Assembly: GCF_000429905.1 (NCBI RefSeq)
Contig: NZ_AUCT01000024.1
Location: 1-64,000, forward strand
Direction: 5' to 3'
DNA from: Desulfatibacillum aliphaticivorans DSM 15576
Lineage (GTDB): Bacteria; Desulfobacterota; Desulfobacteria; Desulfobacterales; Desulfatibacillaceae
DNA: 64,000 bases
Shown piece after piece: positions 42,796-51,488 of this stretch. The notes under the pieces were generated by a model. The model saw only the letters and a list, made by a program, of their open reading frames with translations. It did no database searches and was not told the DNA's origin. Made by a program: the position numbers and the translations under genes. The stretch's first letter is position 1. Every line of letters starts with the position of its first letter.

Positions 42796-43601
42796 TCTTT
42801 TTTACAGAAGGCGCCTTAATCGATAACCCTATTTATCGGGCGGCGCTGCTTCAGCAATTGGACGAATTTTTCCCTTCAAAACCCTCACCGGCCTTCTTGA
42901 AAACGCATAGTCCATGGATGCCTTCAAAACACAAAATCGGCCTTAATAGCTCCAATTCGGGGCGGACCGGCCATTTTAGGGCTTGAAGCATAGGCAGCCA
43001 TTGCCCCGTCGGACAGGTATTTTTAACTGACTAACCGTTTGAAAAGATATTGTATTTTAGGTTGAGGGGCGTTTTCTGCCAAGAGCCGCCCCATTTTGCC
43101 GCATATTTCAAAAGACTCAATTCAATTATGGGTCTGTTTTTTTAAGCGTAGTGCAATTTTCCCCTTGACACGAAGCGGGGCAATCGTCTAACGATGATCA
43201 ACACTGAATGACTTCATTTTTGGAGACGAAAATGAAGCGTCACAGCATTTCGACCGTGGGTCCGCCGTCCGGGGCCCGATATCATTAGCTTTTTACGATT
43301 GGTTTACTGTGAAGTCTTGTAACAATAGCCCGCGCCCTAACCAGGCCGCATGCTTGGATGCATTGCCCGAAAGCCAGACCGCCAAGGTTTTCGGAGATGC
43401 GCCCTCGTTCCCCCCAGGAACCCCCCCCAGGCGGGTTTGCCGCAACCGGCGGACCTCTATAAAGACATGCTCACCCAGTTACGGCGTTGGGCTTTTGGCC
43501 CGCGTCCGGAATAACGCAAAGACGTTCCGGGCGCGGGTTAGCTCCCCTCCCGCCTCGGACCCTCGCTTCAATCCTATTCCCACGGGAGAAAGGACTACAC
43601 C

Positions 43602-44294
43602 ATGAGCGGCCCCACCAAGGCAGAACTTCGCAAAGAAAGAATAATAGACACGGCTCGGCGGATTTTCGCCGAAAAGGGAGTGCATGCAGCCACCGTGTCT
43701 GAAATAGCTCAGGAAGCCAAAGTTTCGGAAGGCACCATATACGAGCATTTTTCCAATAAAGAAAATCTTCTGTTTCATATACCCGAGCATTTCACCCAGC
43801 GGCGCCAGAGAATCGGCGTATACCATCTTAAGTTGATCCAAGGCGCGGCCAACAAATTGAGAGCCTACGCTTATATATACACGGAATTGTTTCACGAGAA
43901 CCCCGACTACGCCACCATTGTGCTTTTATATTTGAAGGGCAACGCCAATTTCAGGCAGACCCCCGGATACCAGGCGATTCGGAATTGGTTTAGGTTTTTG
44001 ACGGAAATAATAAACGAAGGAATAGAAAGCGGTGAATTTCGTCCTAACGTTGACGCATATATTGTCCGGGCGTTGATCATGGGGGCGATCGACCAGGTGA
44101 CGGTGAACTGGCTCATGTCGGGCAAGAGCACCAACCTGATGGAAACCGTGGATCCCATAGTGGACGCGGTCATGGAGGGCATCCTGAATCCGGAGGTTGA
44201 TGAGGACGCCCACTGGAGCAATTGGCGCCGGACCAAGGCGCGGTTGCGCAATAAAAAAATTCCGGCGGGGGAAAAGAAGGAACAAGCCGGATAG
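43602..44294 (+). CDS. TetR/AcrR family transcriptional regulator
   Basis: 230 aa. The N-terminal helix-turn-helix (about 8-55) has RRIFAEKGVHAATVSEIAQ and AKVSEGTIYEHFSNKENLL, the classic TetR layout. The C-terminal ligand domain fits the FadR/YsiA-like group that senses acyl-CoA. It sits upstream of an acyl-CoA ligase, an ABC importer and an acyl-CoA dehydrogenase, all on the same strand, so it most likely controls them in response to the acyl-CoA formed. The ligand and operator are inferred. GGGAGAAAGGA precedes the ATG. Confidence 0.9.
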   Translation: MSGPTKAELRKERIIDTARRIFAEKGVHAATVSEIAQEAKVSEGTIYEHFSNKENLLFHIPEHFTQRRQRIGVYHLKLIQGAANKLRAYAYIYTELFHENPDYATIVLLYLKGNANFRQTPGYQAIRNWFRFLTEIINEGIESGEFRPNVDAYIVRALIMGAIDQVTVNWLMSGKSTNLMETVDPIVDAVMEGILNPEVDEDAHWSNWRRTKARLRNKKIPAGEKKEQAG

Positions 44295-44560
44295 CATTCC
44301 GGGGGATTGAAGAGCCTTGCAACCCGGGGGGGTTACGGGGGAAGCGCCGCATCTAACCGTTCAGTGCAGACTTTGGGGGCGCTGAACGGCCTACAGGCGG
44401 CGGAGCCATCAATTAACAGGCAGCCAGTGGGGTGCAGACCGCGAAGAAATCCGTTTAGGAGGATTCCGCCGCGGCCGCATGGTCTGCCGGGTTTCAACCA
44501 ACATTATTTTTTACTGCCCGTATTAGATGCGGGGGGAATCCAAGGGAAGGATTATATTTT

Positions 44561-46195
44561 ATGTCAGTCAGAATGATTCAAAAAAGCCCTTCGGCCTACG
44601 GTTATCCTCTTTTAATCAAACAGCTTCTTGCCACGATTTATGAGCCGGATCAGGAAATCGTTTATCGCGACAAGATGACCTACACTTACAAAGACATGGA
44701 GAAAAGGACCAGGAAACTGGCCAACGCCCTGGAAGGATTGGGGATCACCCAGGGCAGCACCGTCGCGGTCATGGACTGGGACAGCCACCGTTACCTGGAA
44801 TGCTTTTTCGCCGTGCCCATGATGGGCGCCGTGCTTCACACCATCAACATCCGCCTGTCTCCCGAGCAGTTGGTTTACACGGTCAACCATGCAGAAGACG
44901 ATATCATCCTGGTTCACAAGGACTTCGCGCCCTTGCTGGAAGCCGTCAAGGATCAGCTTACCACGGTGAAAAAGTTTGTGCTCATCGCCGATTATGAAGA
45001 CGCCCCGGCCACCAGCCTGGAATTCGCAGGAGAGTACGAAGATCTGGTGGAAGCGGCCGGCGAGGAATACGAATGGCCGGATTTTGACGAAAACGCCATG
45101 GCTACCATGTTCTACACCACGGGAACCACGGGCCTGCCCAAGGGAGTGTATTTCAGCCACCGCCAGTTGGTGCTGCACACCTTCGGCCTTATGAGCGCGG
45201 CCAACTCGTTCCGGGCTCAGTTGAAGATCGACGCCGGGGACGTGTACATGCCCCTGACGCCCATGTTCCACGTTCATGCCTGGGGCATGCCCTACTCCAT
45301 GACCGTAATGGGCGCCAAGCAGATTTATCCCGGAAGGTACGAACCCGAGCTGATCCTCAAGCTGTACCGGGATTACAAGGTTTCCTTCTCCCATTGCGTG
45401 CCCACCATCCTGCACATGCTGCTCAACTCCCCCTCCGCCAAGGACACGGACTTCAGCGGCTGGAAAATGATCATCGGCGGCGCCGCACTGCCCAAGGGCA
45501 TGTGCATCGAAGGCCTGAAGCTGGGCATCAATATTTATTCGGCCTACGGCATGTCCGAAACCTGCCCGCTTCTGACCCAGGCGCTGCTCAAGCCCAACAT
45601 GCTGGATCTGCCCCTGGAAGAACAGGTGGTGTACCGGACCAAGACCGGTCTGCCCTGCCCGGGAGTGCAGCTTCGCGTTGTGGACCCGGCCGGCAATCCT
45701 CTGCCCCACGACGGCAAAACCGCCGGCGAGGTGGTCGTGAGAGCCCCCTGGCTGACCCAGGGCTACCTGAATAATCCGGAAAAAAGCGAAGAACTTTGGG
45801 AAAAAGGTTGGCTTCACACAGGTGATGTTGGTATTATCGATGAACTCGGTTACTTACAAATTACCGACCGTATAAAAGACGTGATCAAAACCGGCGGCGA
45901 ATGGCTCTCCTCCCTGGAGTTGGAAAGCATCATCAGCCAGCACAAGGGCGTCAGCGAAGTTGCGGTTGTAGGCGTGAAAGACGACAAATGGGGCGAGCGC
46001 CCCATGGCCCTTATCGTTCCCAAGGAAGGCCAGGAGCTTAGCAAAGAAGAAGTGCAGACTTTCATGGGCGCCTGGGTGGAAAACGGCGCAATACCCAAAT
46101 ACGGCATCCCTGAAAGCATTCTGTTTGTAGACGAAATCCCCAAAACCAGCGTGGGAAAAATTGACAAGAAAGAAATTCGGGCTCAGCAGGGGTAA
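44561..46195 (+). CDS. Fatty-acid/organic-acid CoA ligase (AMP-forming)
   Basis: 544 aa ANL-superfamily ligase. The ATP loop reads YTTGTTGLPKGV (about 187-198). YGMSETCPL carries the acyl-adenylate motif, and later motifs TGDVGIIDELGYLQITDR and KTGGEWLSS are present. The catalytic Lys lies in the C-terminal KTSVGKIDKKEIR. The sequence resembles the long/medium-chain FadD-like group of anaerobes. It lies between TetR and the liv genes, fitting activation of the acid brought in by the transporter. Substrate chain length is not readable. Confidence 0.9.
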   Translation: MSVRMIQKSPSAYGYPLLIKQLLATIYEPDQEIVYRDKMTYTYKDMEKRTRKLANALEGLGITQGSTVAVMDWDSHRYLECFFAVPMMGAVLHTINIRLSPEQLVYTVNHAEDDIILVHKDFAPLLEAVKDQLTTVKKFVLIADYEDAPATSLEFAGEYEDLVEAAGEEYEWPDFDENAMATMFYTTGTTGLPKGVYFSHRQLVLHTFGLMSAANSFRAQLKIDAGDVYMPLTPMFHVHAWGMPYSMTVMGAKQIYPGRYEPELILKLYRDYKVSFSHCVPTILHMLLNSPSAKDTDFSGWKMIIGGAALPKGMCIEGLKLGINIYSAYGMSETCPLLTQALLKPNMLDLPLEEQVVYRTKTGLPCPGVQLRVVDPAGNPLPHDGKTAGEVVVRAPWLTQGYLNNPEKSEELWEKGWLHTGDVGIIDELGYLQITDRIKDVIKTGGEWLSSLELESIISQHKGVSEVAVVGVKDDKWGERPMALIVPKEGQELSKEEVQTFMGAWVENGAIPKYGIPESILFVDEIPKTSVGKIDKKEIRAQQG

Positions 46196-46239
46196 TCGTG
46201 TAAATTCCTATTACACCCCCCTGCTCCGGGAGAATAAAG

Positions 46240-46266
46240 CCGTCCGCCGGGCGTTCCGGCGGACGG
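46240..46266 (+). promoter_or_regulatory. Intercistronic hairpin before livK
   Basis: CCGTCCGCCGG, loop GCGTT, CCGGCGGACGG: an 11 bp perfect stem without a T-tract, in the 105-base gap between the ligase and the binding-protein gene. A matching hairpin follows livK. Probably a transcript boundary or stabiliser. Confidence 0.55.
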
Positions 46267-46300
46267 TGTCCAACCTACATATCTTCACAGAGGAGGCACC

Positions 46301-47557
46301 ATGAAAACCAGGACCATGATGAAAACCATCGCTTTGATTCTCGCCGTTTTATTTTTGTCCGCTCCGGCCATGGCCGCGGACACCATCAAGATCGCCTTTA
46401 TCGATCCCCTGACAGGCCCCTTCGCCAACGTGGGCGACATGGGTCTCAAGCACTTCATCTTTGCTGCTGACAGAATCAACGCCAATGGCGGCGTTCTGGG
46501 CGGCAAACAACTCGAAATGGTCCCGTTTGACAGCAAGGTGAGCCCCAAGGAAAGCCTCATTCAGCTTCAGCGCGCCATTGACCAGGGCATCCAGTACGTG
46601 ATCCAGGGCAACGGCTCCGCAGTCACGGGCGCTCTCATGGAAGCCATTGCAAAACACAACAAGCGCTATCCCGACCAGCAGGTGCTTCTGATCAACCACG
46701 CCGCCGTCACCCCGGCCTTCACCGAAGAAAAATGCGACTTCTGGCATTTCCGTACTGACGCGCATGTGACCATGAAAATCAAGGTCATCGCCGACTACCT
46801 GACCTCCAGGCCTGACATCAAGAAAATTTACCTGATCAACCAGGACTACGTGTTCGGTCACTCCGTCAGCGCCGCCGCCAAGGAATACCTGGCCAAAATG
46901 CGCCCGGACATTGAAATCGTGGGCGACGACTTCCATCCCATCGGAAAAATCAAGGATTTCTCCCCTTACATCACCAAAATCCGGTCCTCGGGCGCCCAGG
47001 GCCTCATCACCGGCAACTGGGGCAATGACATGACCCTGCTCATCAAGGCCGGCACCAGCGCAGGCCTGGACCTGGAATACTACACCTTTTATGCAGGCGG
47101 CCTTGGCGGCCCCACGGCCATCGGCGAAGCCGGCATCGGCAAGGTTTACCAGGTTACGGAATTCAACAACGCCCTGTGCATCCAGTACAAGAACAAGGAA
47201 GACGAAGATCGCATCCTCGCTTTCAAGGAAAAATACGGCGAAGACATCTTCTACCTGAAGAGCAAAGTCACCATGGACATGCTTGCCATGGCCATGGATA
47301 AAGCCGGAAACGCCAAGCCCAAAGACGTAGCCTACGCTTTGGAAGGCATGGAAATCGACGGCTACTACGGCAAGACCATCATGCGCGCCCAGGATCATCA
47401 GCTCCTGCAGCCCATGTTCATGTCCAGGCTGGTTAAGCAGGGCGACGGCTTTGCCAAGTATGACATGGAAAACACCGGCATGGGTTGGGAAACCGTGTAC
47501 AAGGTGGACGCCGTGGATACCGCCATCGACTCTCCTTGCGACATGAAACGGCCCTAA
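46301..47557 (+). CDS. ABC transporter substrate-binding protein (LivK/branched-chain amino-acid type)
   Basis: 418 aa. Signal peptide MKTRTMMKTIALILAVLFLSAPAMAAD. The mature part is a periplasmic type I binding protein: IKIAFIDPLTGPFANVGDMG, NANGGVLGGKQLEMVPFD, VIQGNGSAVTGAL and INQDYVFGHSV. This family binds branched-chain amino acids but also aromatic and aliphatic acids, amides and urea. Flanking acyl-CoA ligase and acyl-CoA dehydrogenase genes point to a carboxylic acid rather than an amino acid; that is inference. AGAGGAGG precedes the ATG. Confidence 0.9.
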   Translation: MKTRTMMKTIALILAVLFLSAPAMAADTIKIAFIDPLTGPFANVGDMGLKHFIFAADRINANGGVLGGKQLEMVPFDSKVSPKESLIQLQRAIDQGIQYVIQGNGSAVTGALMEAIAKHNKRYPDQQVLLINHAAVTPAFTEEKCDFWHFRTDAHVTMKIKVIADYLTSRPDIKKIYLINQDYVFGHSVSAAAKEYLAKMRPDIEIVGDDFHPIGKIKDFSPYITKIRSSGAQGLITGNWGNDMTLLIKAGTSAGLDLEYYTFYAGGLGGPTAIGEAGIGKVYQVTEFNNALCIQYKNKEDEDRILAFKEKYGEDIFYLKSKVTMDMLAMAMDKAGNAKPKDVAYALEGMEIDGYYGKTIMRAQDHQLLQPMFMSRLVKQGDGFAKYDMENTGMGWETVYKVDAVDTAIDSPCDMKRP

Positions 47558-47588
47558 TCATAGAGCCAAGAATTAGATAGAGCCCTAT

Positions 47589-47620
47589 CCCGCCCGGCCT
47601 CCATCAAGGGGCCGGGCGGG
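47589..47620 (+). promoter_or_regulatory. Intercistronic hairpin after livK
   Basis: CCCGCCCGGCC, ten-base loop, GGCCGGGCGGG: an 11 bp perfect stem, followed by A/T-rich but not T-tract sequence, in the 93-base gap before the permease gene. Such hairpins commonly protect the abundant binding-protein mRNA. Confidence 0.6.
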
Positions 47621-47650
47621 AAACGATTTCTTTATTCCCGGGGGAGCACC

Positions 47651-48601
47651 ATGTCCGAATTTATAATTTTTTCACTCCTAAACACGCTCATATACGGCTT
47701 GTTGCTGTTTATGCTTTCCAGCGGCCTCACCCTCATTTTTGGTTTAATGAATGTTCTTAACTTTGCTCACGCCAGCTTTTACATGATAGGGGCTTACTTC
47801 GCCTATCAGGTCAGCTTATATATTGGGTTTATTCCCGCCTTGTTCCTGGCTCCGTTGGGGGTAGGAATTCTGGGCATGATTGTGGAGCGTTACGGCTTGC
47901 GCAAAGTGCACGCCCACGGTCATGTGGCGGAGCTTTTGTTCACATTTGGGCTTTTCTTCCTGTTCAACGAGGTGGTCATCCTCATCTGGGGCCGCAACCC
48001 AGTGGATTACCAGATTCCAGGCTTTCTGGACTTTCCGTTATTCACCCTGTTCGGCGCGGATTTCTCGGCGTACAAAGGTTTTATGCTGTTGATTTCCATC
48101 GCCATGTTTATAGGCATGTATCTTGTTATAAATCGCACCAGAATAGGTCTTGTCATTCAAGCATCCCTGACGCATCCCGAAATGGTCAGCGTATTGGGCC
48201 ATAACGTTCCGGCGGTTTTCATGTACGTATTTGGCGCAGGCGCCGCCTTGGCCGGGCTTGCCGGAGTCATCGGCGGCAACTTCCTGGTCACTGAGCCGGG
48301 CATGGCCATGGCGCTGGGCCCCATTGTCTTTGTGGTGATTGTGGTGGGCGGCATGGGCAGCCTGACGGGAGCTTTCATTTCGTCTCTGCTTTTGGCCGGA
48401 CTCCAGACCTTTGCCGTAGGCATGAACTACTCGTTGGCCGACTTCCTGGGCCATTTTGGGATCCAGGCAGCCAGCGAAGGCTTCTGGGGAGATATTGTGC
48501 GCATTGAAATCGCAAACACCCGGGCCATGATCCCCTTCCTGTTCATGATTTTTATGCTGATATTCAGGCCCAAAGGTCTTATGGGGGTGCGTGAAGAATG
48601 A
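47651..48601 (+). CDS. Branched-chain amino-acid-type ABC permease (LivH-like)
   Basis: 316 aa inner-membrane permease with about eight hydrophobic segments. Family motifs include LSSGLTLIFGLMNVLNFAHASFYMIGAY near the N-terminus, the cytoplasmic loop ASLTHPEMVSVLGHNVPAVF and GGMGSLTGAF near the C-terminus. It pairs with the next permease, whose start overlaps its stop by four bases (ATGA). With the two ATPases it forms a complete LivHMGF importer. Confidence 0.93.
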   Translation: MSEFIIFSLLNTLIYGLLLFMLSSGLTLIFGLMNVLNFAHASFYMIGAYFAYQVSLYIGFIPALFLAPLGVGILGMIVERYGLRKVHAHGHVAELLFTFGLFFLFNEVVILIWGRNPVDYQIPGFLDFPLFTLFGADFSAYKGFMLLISIAMFIGMYLVINRTRIGLVIQASLTHPEMVSVLGHNVPAVFMYVFGAGAALAGLAGVIGGNFLVTEPGMAMALGPIVFVVIVVGGMGSLTGAFISSLLLAGLQTFAVGMNYSLADFLGHFGIQAASEGFWGDIVRIEIANTRAMIPFLFMIFMLIFRPKGLMGVREE

Positions 48602-49920
48602 TTGAGAATACCACTATGGACAGCGCTGAAATTAAGGGCGGCCAGGCGGTTCAATCCGGTTTTTCCGGGGCTGTGATCGCCAAATGGGCCGGAATCTGGC
48701 TTGGCTTCATCCTGATCTCGTTGGCTCTTCCTAAAATTTTTGATTCACGGTTCGCCATGTCCATGTTCAACCAAATGGGCATAGCAATAGTTTTTGCATT
48801 ATCCTTTAATATGCTCCTCGGACAAGGCGGCCTGCTGTCCTTCGGCCACGCCGTGTTTTACGGCATGGGGGGCTTTGGCGCCATCCACGTCCTGTGCATG
48901 GTCAATGACGGAGAGCTTAGGATATACACCGAACTGCTGCCTCTGGCGGGCGGAATATTCTCGGCGATTCTGGGCTTTATACTGGGCTTTATTTCCACCC
49001 GCAGAGCGGCCATTCCCTTCGCCCTCATCACCATGGGCATCGGGGAACTGCTTTTGGCAAGCTCCTTGCTGCTGCCCAGCTTTTTCGGCGGCGAGGAAGG
49101 CATCGCCGGCGACAGGTGGACGGAAATCACGATGCTGCCTTTTAAGTACGGCCAAGCCATTGAGGTGTACTACCTGATCCTCATCTGGATGTTTTTGAGC
49201 GTGGCGGCCATGTATCTGCTGACCAAAACTCCCCTGGGGCAAATGGCCAACGCGGTGCGCGACAATCACCAACGCGCCCAGTTCATCGGATACGATCCTC
49301 ATAAGGTCAGGACCTTTCAGTTCACCCTGGCGGCCTTTTTCGCAGGAATCGCCGGCGGCCTGTTCGCCATTAACTATGAAATGGTCACTGCGGAGAATCT
49401 GGGCATGCTGCCTTCCACCGACATCCTCATGATGACGGTTATCGGCGGCATCACCTACTTTTTCGGTCCCATCCTCGGCGCCATATTCATCACCTTCCTG
49501 CAGTTGGTGGTTTCCAATATCACCCACGCCTGGATGCTGTACTTCGGGCTTATGTTTATTCTAATGGTCATGTGGGCGCCTGACGGACTGGCCGGTCTGA
49601 TCATGAGGCACCAGCCCATCTGGCGGGCCAAACGCATGACGAAAATCCTTCCCTCCTATCTGGTCGCCCTCATCCCCGGCCTGGTTATGTTCGCCGGAGT
49701 GATCGTCCTGGTGGAAATCATGTTCCACATCTCCCTCAGCATTGATCCCGAGTCGCCGCTGAGCATCATGGGCGTCAGCTTCAAGGCCCAGGCTTTCATG
49801 CCCTGGGCGTTGGGAATTCTGCTTTTGGGCGTAGGAGGCTACCTCTTCAAACTGGCAGCCAGAAGAGTGAACCAAGCCTGGAAAACCGTCTTGGCAGAGA
49901 TCAAACAGGAGGGAGTGTGA
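48598..49920 (+). CDS. Branched-chain amino-acid-type ABC permease (LivM-like), C-terminally extended
   Basis: 440 aa inner-membrane permease. The core (about 30-345) has GQGGLLSFGHAVFYGMGGF, the loop VRDNHQRAQFIGYDPHKVRTF and MTVIGGITYFFGPILGA. The last ~90 residues add two further hydrophobic segments (about 350-375 and 398-420), unusual for LivM, which normally ends near 330-360. The start overlaps livH and the stop overlaps the livG start, so translation is coupled. Confidence 0.9.
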   Translation: MIENTTMDSAEIKGGQAVQSGFSGAVIAKWAGIWLGFILISLALPKIFDSRFAMSMFNQMGIAIVFALSFNMLLGQGGLLSFGHAVFYGMGGFGAIHVLCMVNDGELRIYTELLPLAGGIFSAILGFILGFISTRRAAIPFALITMGIGELLLASSLLLPSFFGGEEGIAGDRWTEITMLPFKYGQAIEVYYLILIWMFLSVAAMYLLTKTPLGQMANAVRDNHQRAQFIGYDPHKVRTFQFTLAAFFAGIAGGLFAINYEMVTAENLGMLPSTDILMMTVIGGITYFFGPILGAIFITFLQLVVSNITHAWMLYFGLMFILMVMWAPDGLAGLIMRHQPIWRAKRMTKILPSYLVALIPGLVMFAGVIVLVEIMFHISLSIDPESPLSIMGVSFKAQAFMPWALGILLLGVGGYLFKLAARRVNQAWKTVLAEIKQEGV

Positions 49921-50684
49921 TGGCTACAGCCGCCCTTAAATTGGATAACGTTAAGAAAAATTTTGGAGACTCGCAAATCATCACCGGGCTGGACCTGGAG
50001 GTTTTGCAGGGGGAACGTCACGCGATCATCGGCCCGAACGGCGCCGGCAAATCCACCATGTTCCACCTCATTAGCGGGCTTTACGAAGTCAGTTCCGGCA
50101 AGATTGCTTTGAAAGGGCGCAACATAACCAACATGGCGCCCCACAAAATCAATCGCCTGGGTTTGGCCCGGAGTTTCCAGATTACCAATATTTTTCCCAA
50201 TATGACCGTATTCCAGAACGTCCGTTGCGCTTTGCTCTGGACCAAGGGATACAAATACTCCATCTGGCACCTGTGCGACCGGCTGAAAAAAGTCAATGGC
50301 CAGGCCCACGAAATTCTGGAGAGAATCAAACTATCCTCCATGGCCAATGAAAAGGCTGCAGTGTTGTCGTACGCCGACCAGCGGGCCTTGGAAATCGGAA
50401 TCACCATTGCCTGCGGCGCGGACATCATCATGCTCGACGAGCCCACGGCCGGCATGAGCAATCAGGAAACCACCCAGGCGGTCGCTCTCATCAAGTCCGT
50501 CACGGAAGGCAAGACCCTGTTGATCGTGGAGCACGACATGGGCGTGGTTTTCGACCTTGCAGACAGGATTTCCGTACTGGTTTACGGAAAAATTATCGCC
50601 ACGGGAACTCCCGACGAAGTGCGGTGCGACCCCAAGGTTCAGGAAGCCTATCTGGGAAAGGAGGCCGTGGAATGTTCAGCGTAA
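49920..50684 (+). CDS. ABC transporter ATP-binding protein (LivG-like)
   Basis: 254 aa. Walker A GPNGAGKST (Lys44), Q-loop region, Walker B IIMLDEPTAGM with the GM usual for LivG, and VEHDMGVVFDLADRISVL. The signature region reads LSYADQRALEIG rather than LSGGQ, as is typical for LivG (LSYGxQR). The ATG overlaps the livM stop by one base; a GTG one codon earlier is an alternative start. Confidence 0.93.
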   Translation: MATAALKLDNVKKNFGDSQIITGLDLEVLQGERHAIIGPNGAGKSTMFHLISGLYEVSSGKIALKGRNITNMAPHKINRLGLARSFQITNIFPNMTVFQNVRCALLWTKGYKYSIWHLCDRLKKVNGQAHEILERIKLSSMANEKAAVLSYADQRALEIGITIACGADIIMLDEPTAGMSNQETTQAVALIKSVTEGKTLLIVEHDMGVVFDLADRISVLVYGKIIATGTPDEVRCDPKVQEAYLGKEAVECSA

Positions 50685-51367
50685 GTAACCTTCATGCCTA
50701 TTACGGGCAAAGCCATATTTTGCGCGGAGTGGAATTTACCGTAGGGGAGGGCGAGATCGTCAGCCTTCTCGGCCGCAACGGGGTGGGCAGATCCACCACA
50801 TGCAAGGCCATCATGGGCCTGGTCAAGCACAGGGGCTCCATTCTCTTTAAAGGAGAGGAAGTCGGCAAGGAAAAGCCCCATATTGTCGCCAGAAAAGGCA
50901 TTGGCTACGTCCCGGAAGACCGCTCCATCTTCCCCACCCTGACCGTGCAGCAAAACCTGGAGCTTGGTCAAAAAAACATGAAAAAGCCGGGCCGCTGGAC
51001 TCTGGACGACGTGTACAAAAACTTCCCCAGGCTTCAGGAACGATGCAACGTGTTAGGCGTACACCTTTCGGGCGGAGAGCAGCAGATGCTCACCATCTGC
51101 CGGTCCCTCATGGGCGATCCCGACTTCATCATGATCGACGAGCCCACGGAAGGCCTGGCGCCTCAAATGGTGGCGCTCATGGGCGAACTCATCGCCAACA
51201 TCGCCAAGTCCGGCATCTCCGTGCTGCTGGTGGAGCAAAAGCTGACCATCGCCCTGGCCATCTCGCACAGGATGTATGTCATGGGTCACGGAAAGGTCGT
51301 GTTTGAAGGAACCCCGGACAGTTTTGAAAAAGACGACTCCATCCGGAAGGAATGGCTGGAGGTTTGA
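50672..51367 (+). CDS. ABC transporter ATP-binding protein (LivF-like) with Arg in Walker A
   Basis: 231 aa. Signature LSGGEQQMLTICRSL, Walker B FIMIDEPTEGLAP and VEQKLTIALAISHRMYVM. The P-loop reads GRNGVGRST, with Arg40 where Lys is almost universal. I recall Arg at this site in some LivF proteins, so it may still work, but it departs from the norm. The start MFSVSNLHAYYG overlaps livG by 13 bases; the frame opens 16 codons earlier within livG. Confidence 0.92.
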   Translation: MFSVSNLHAYYGQSHILRGVEFTVGEGEIVSLLGRNGVGRSTTCKAIMGLVKHRGSILFKGEEVGKEKPHIVARKGIGYVPEDRSIFPTLTVQQNLELGQKNMKKPGRWTLDDVYKNFPRLQERCNVLGVHLSGGEQQMLTICRSLMGDPDFIMIDEPTEGLAPQMVALMGELIANIAKSGISVLLVEQKLTIALAISHRMYVMGHGKVVFEGTPDSFEKDDSIRKEWLEV

Positions 51368-51488
51368 TTTTTTCGATTTTTTGAAACCAACTTGCTGAAT
51401 CGGCCAGTCAGTTTCTTGATGACGATGACGTCCGTCCCCCCCCCATGTGGCCGGTTTCATGCAAGATTTAACATAGGAGGCAGTAAGA

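Larger units (their letters stand above)
42568..43601. other. Gene-poor region between the surface-protein genes and the TetR gene
   Basis: About 1 kb. It holds the terminator and repeat copy A (separate entries), then A/T-rich sequence with no motif-bearing frame. TTGACA at 43165 with a weak CTAACG 17 bases on could be a promoter. At 43212-43237 CTTCATTTT and AAAATGAAG form a 9 bp inverted repeat with an 8-base spacer, about 365 bases before the TetR start. A 98-codon frame (43309-43605) runs into the TetR start and looks like chance. Confidence 0.5.

Noticed and set aside
43309..43605. 98-codon frame just before the TetR gene
   Set aside because: Pro/Arg/Ser-rich, no motif, and it overlaps the TetR start by only four bases in another frame. 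Most likely leader sequence.
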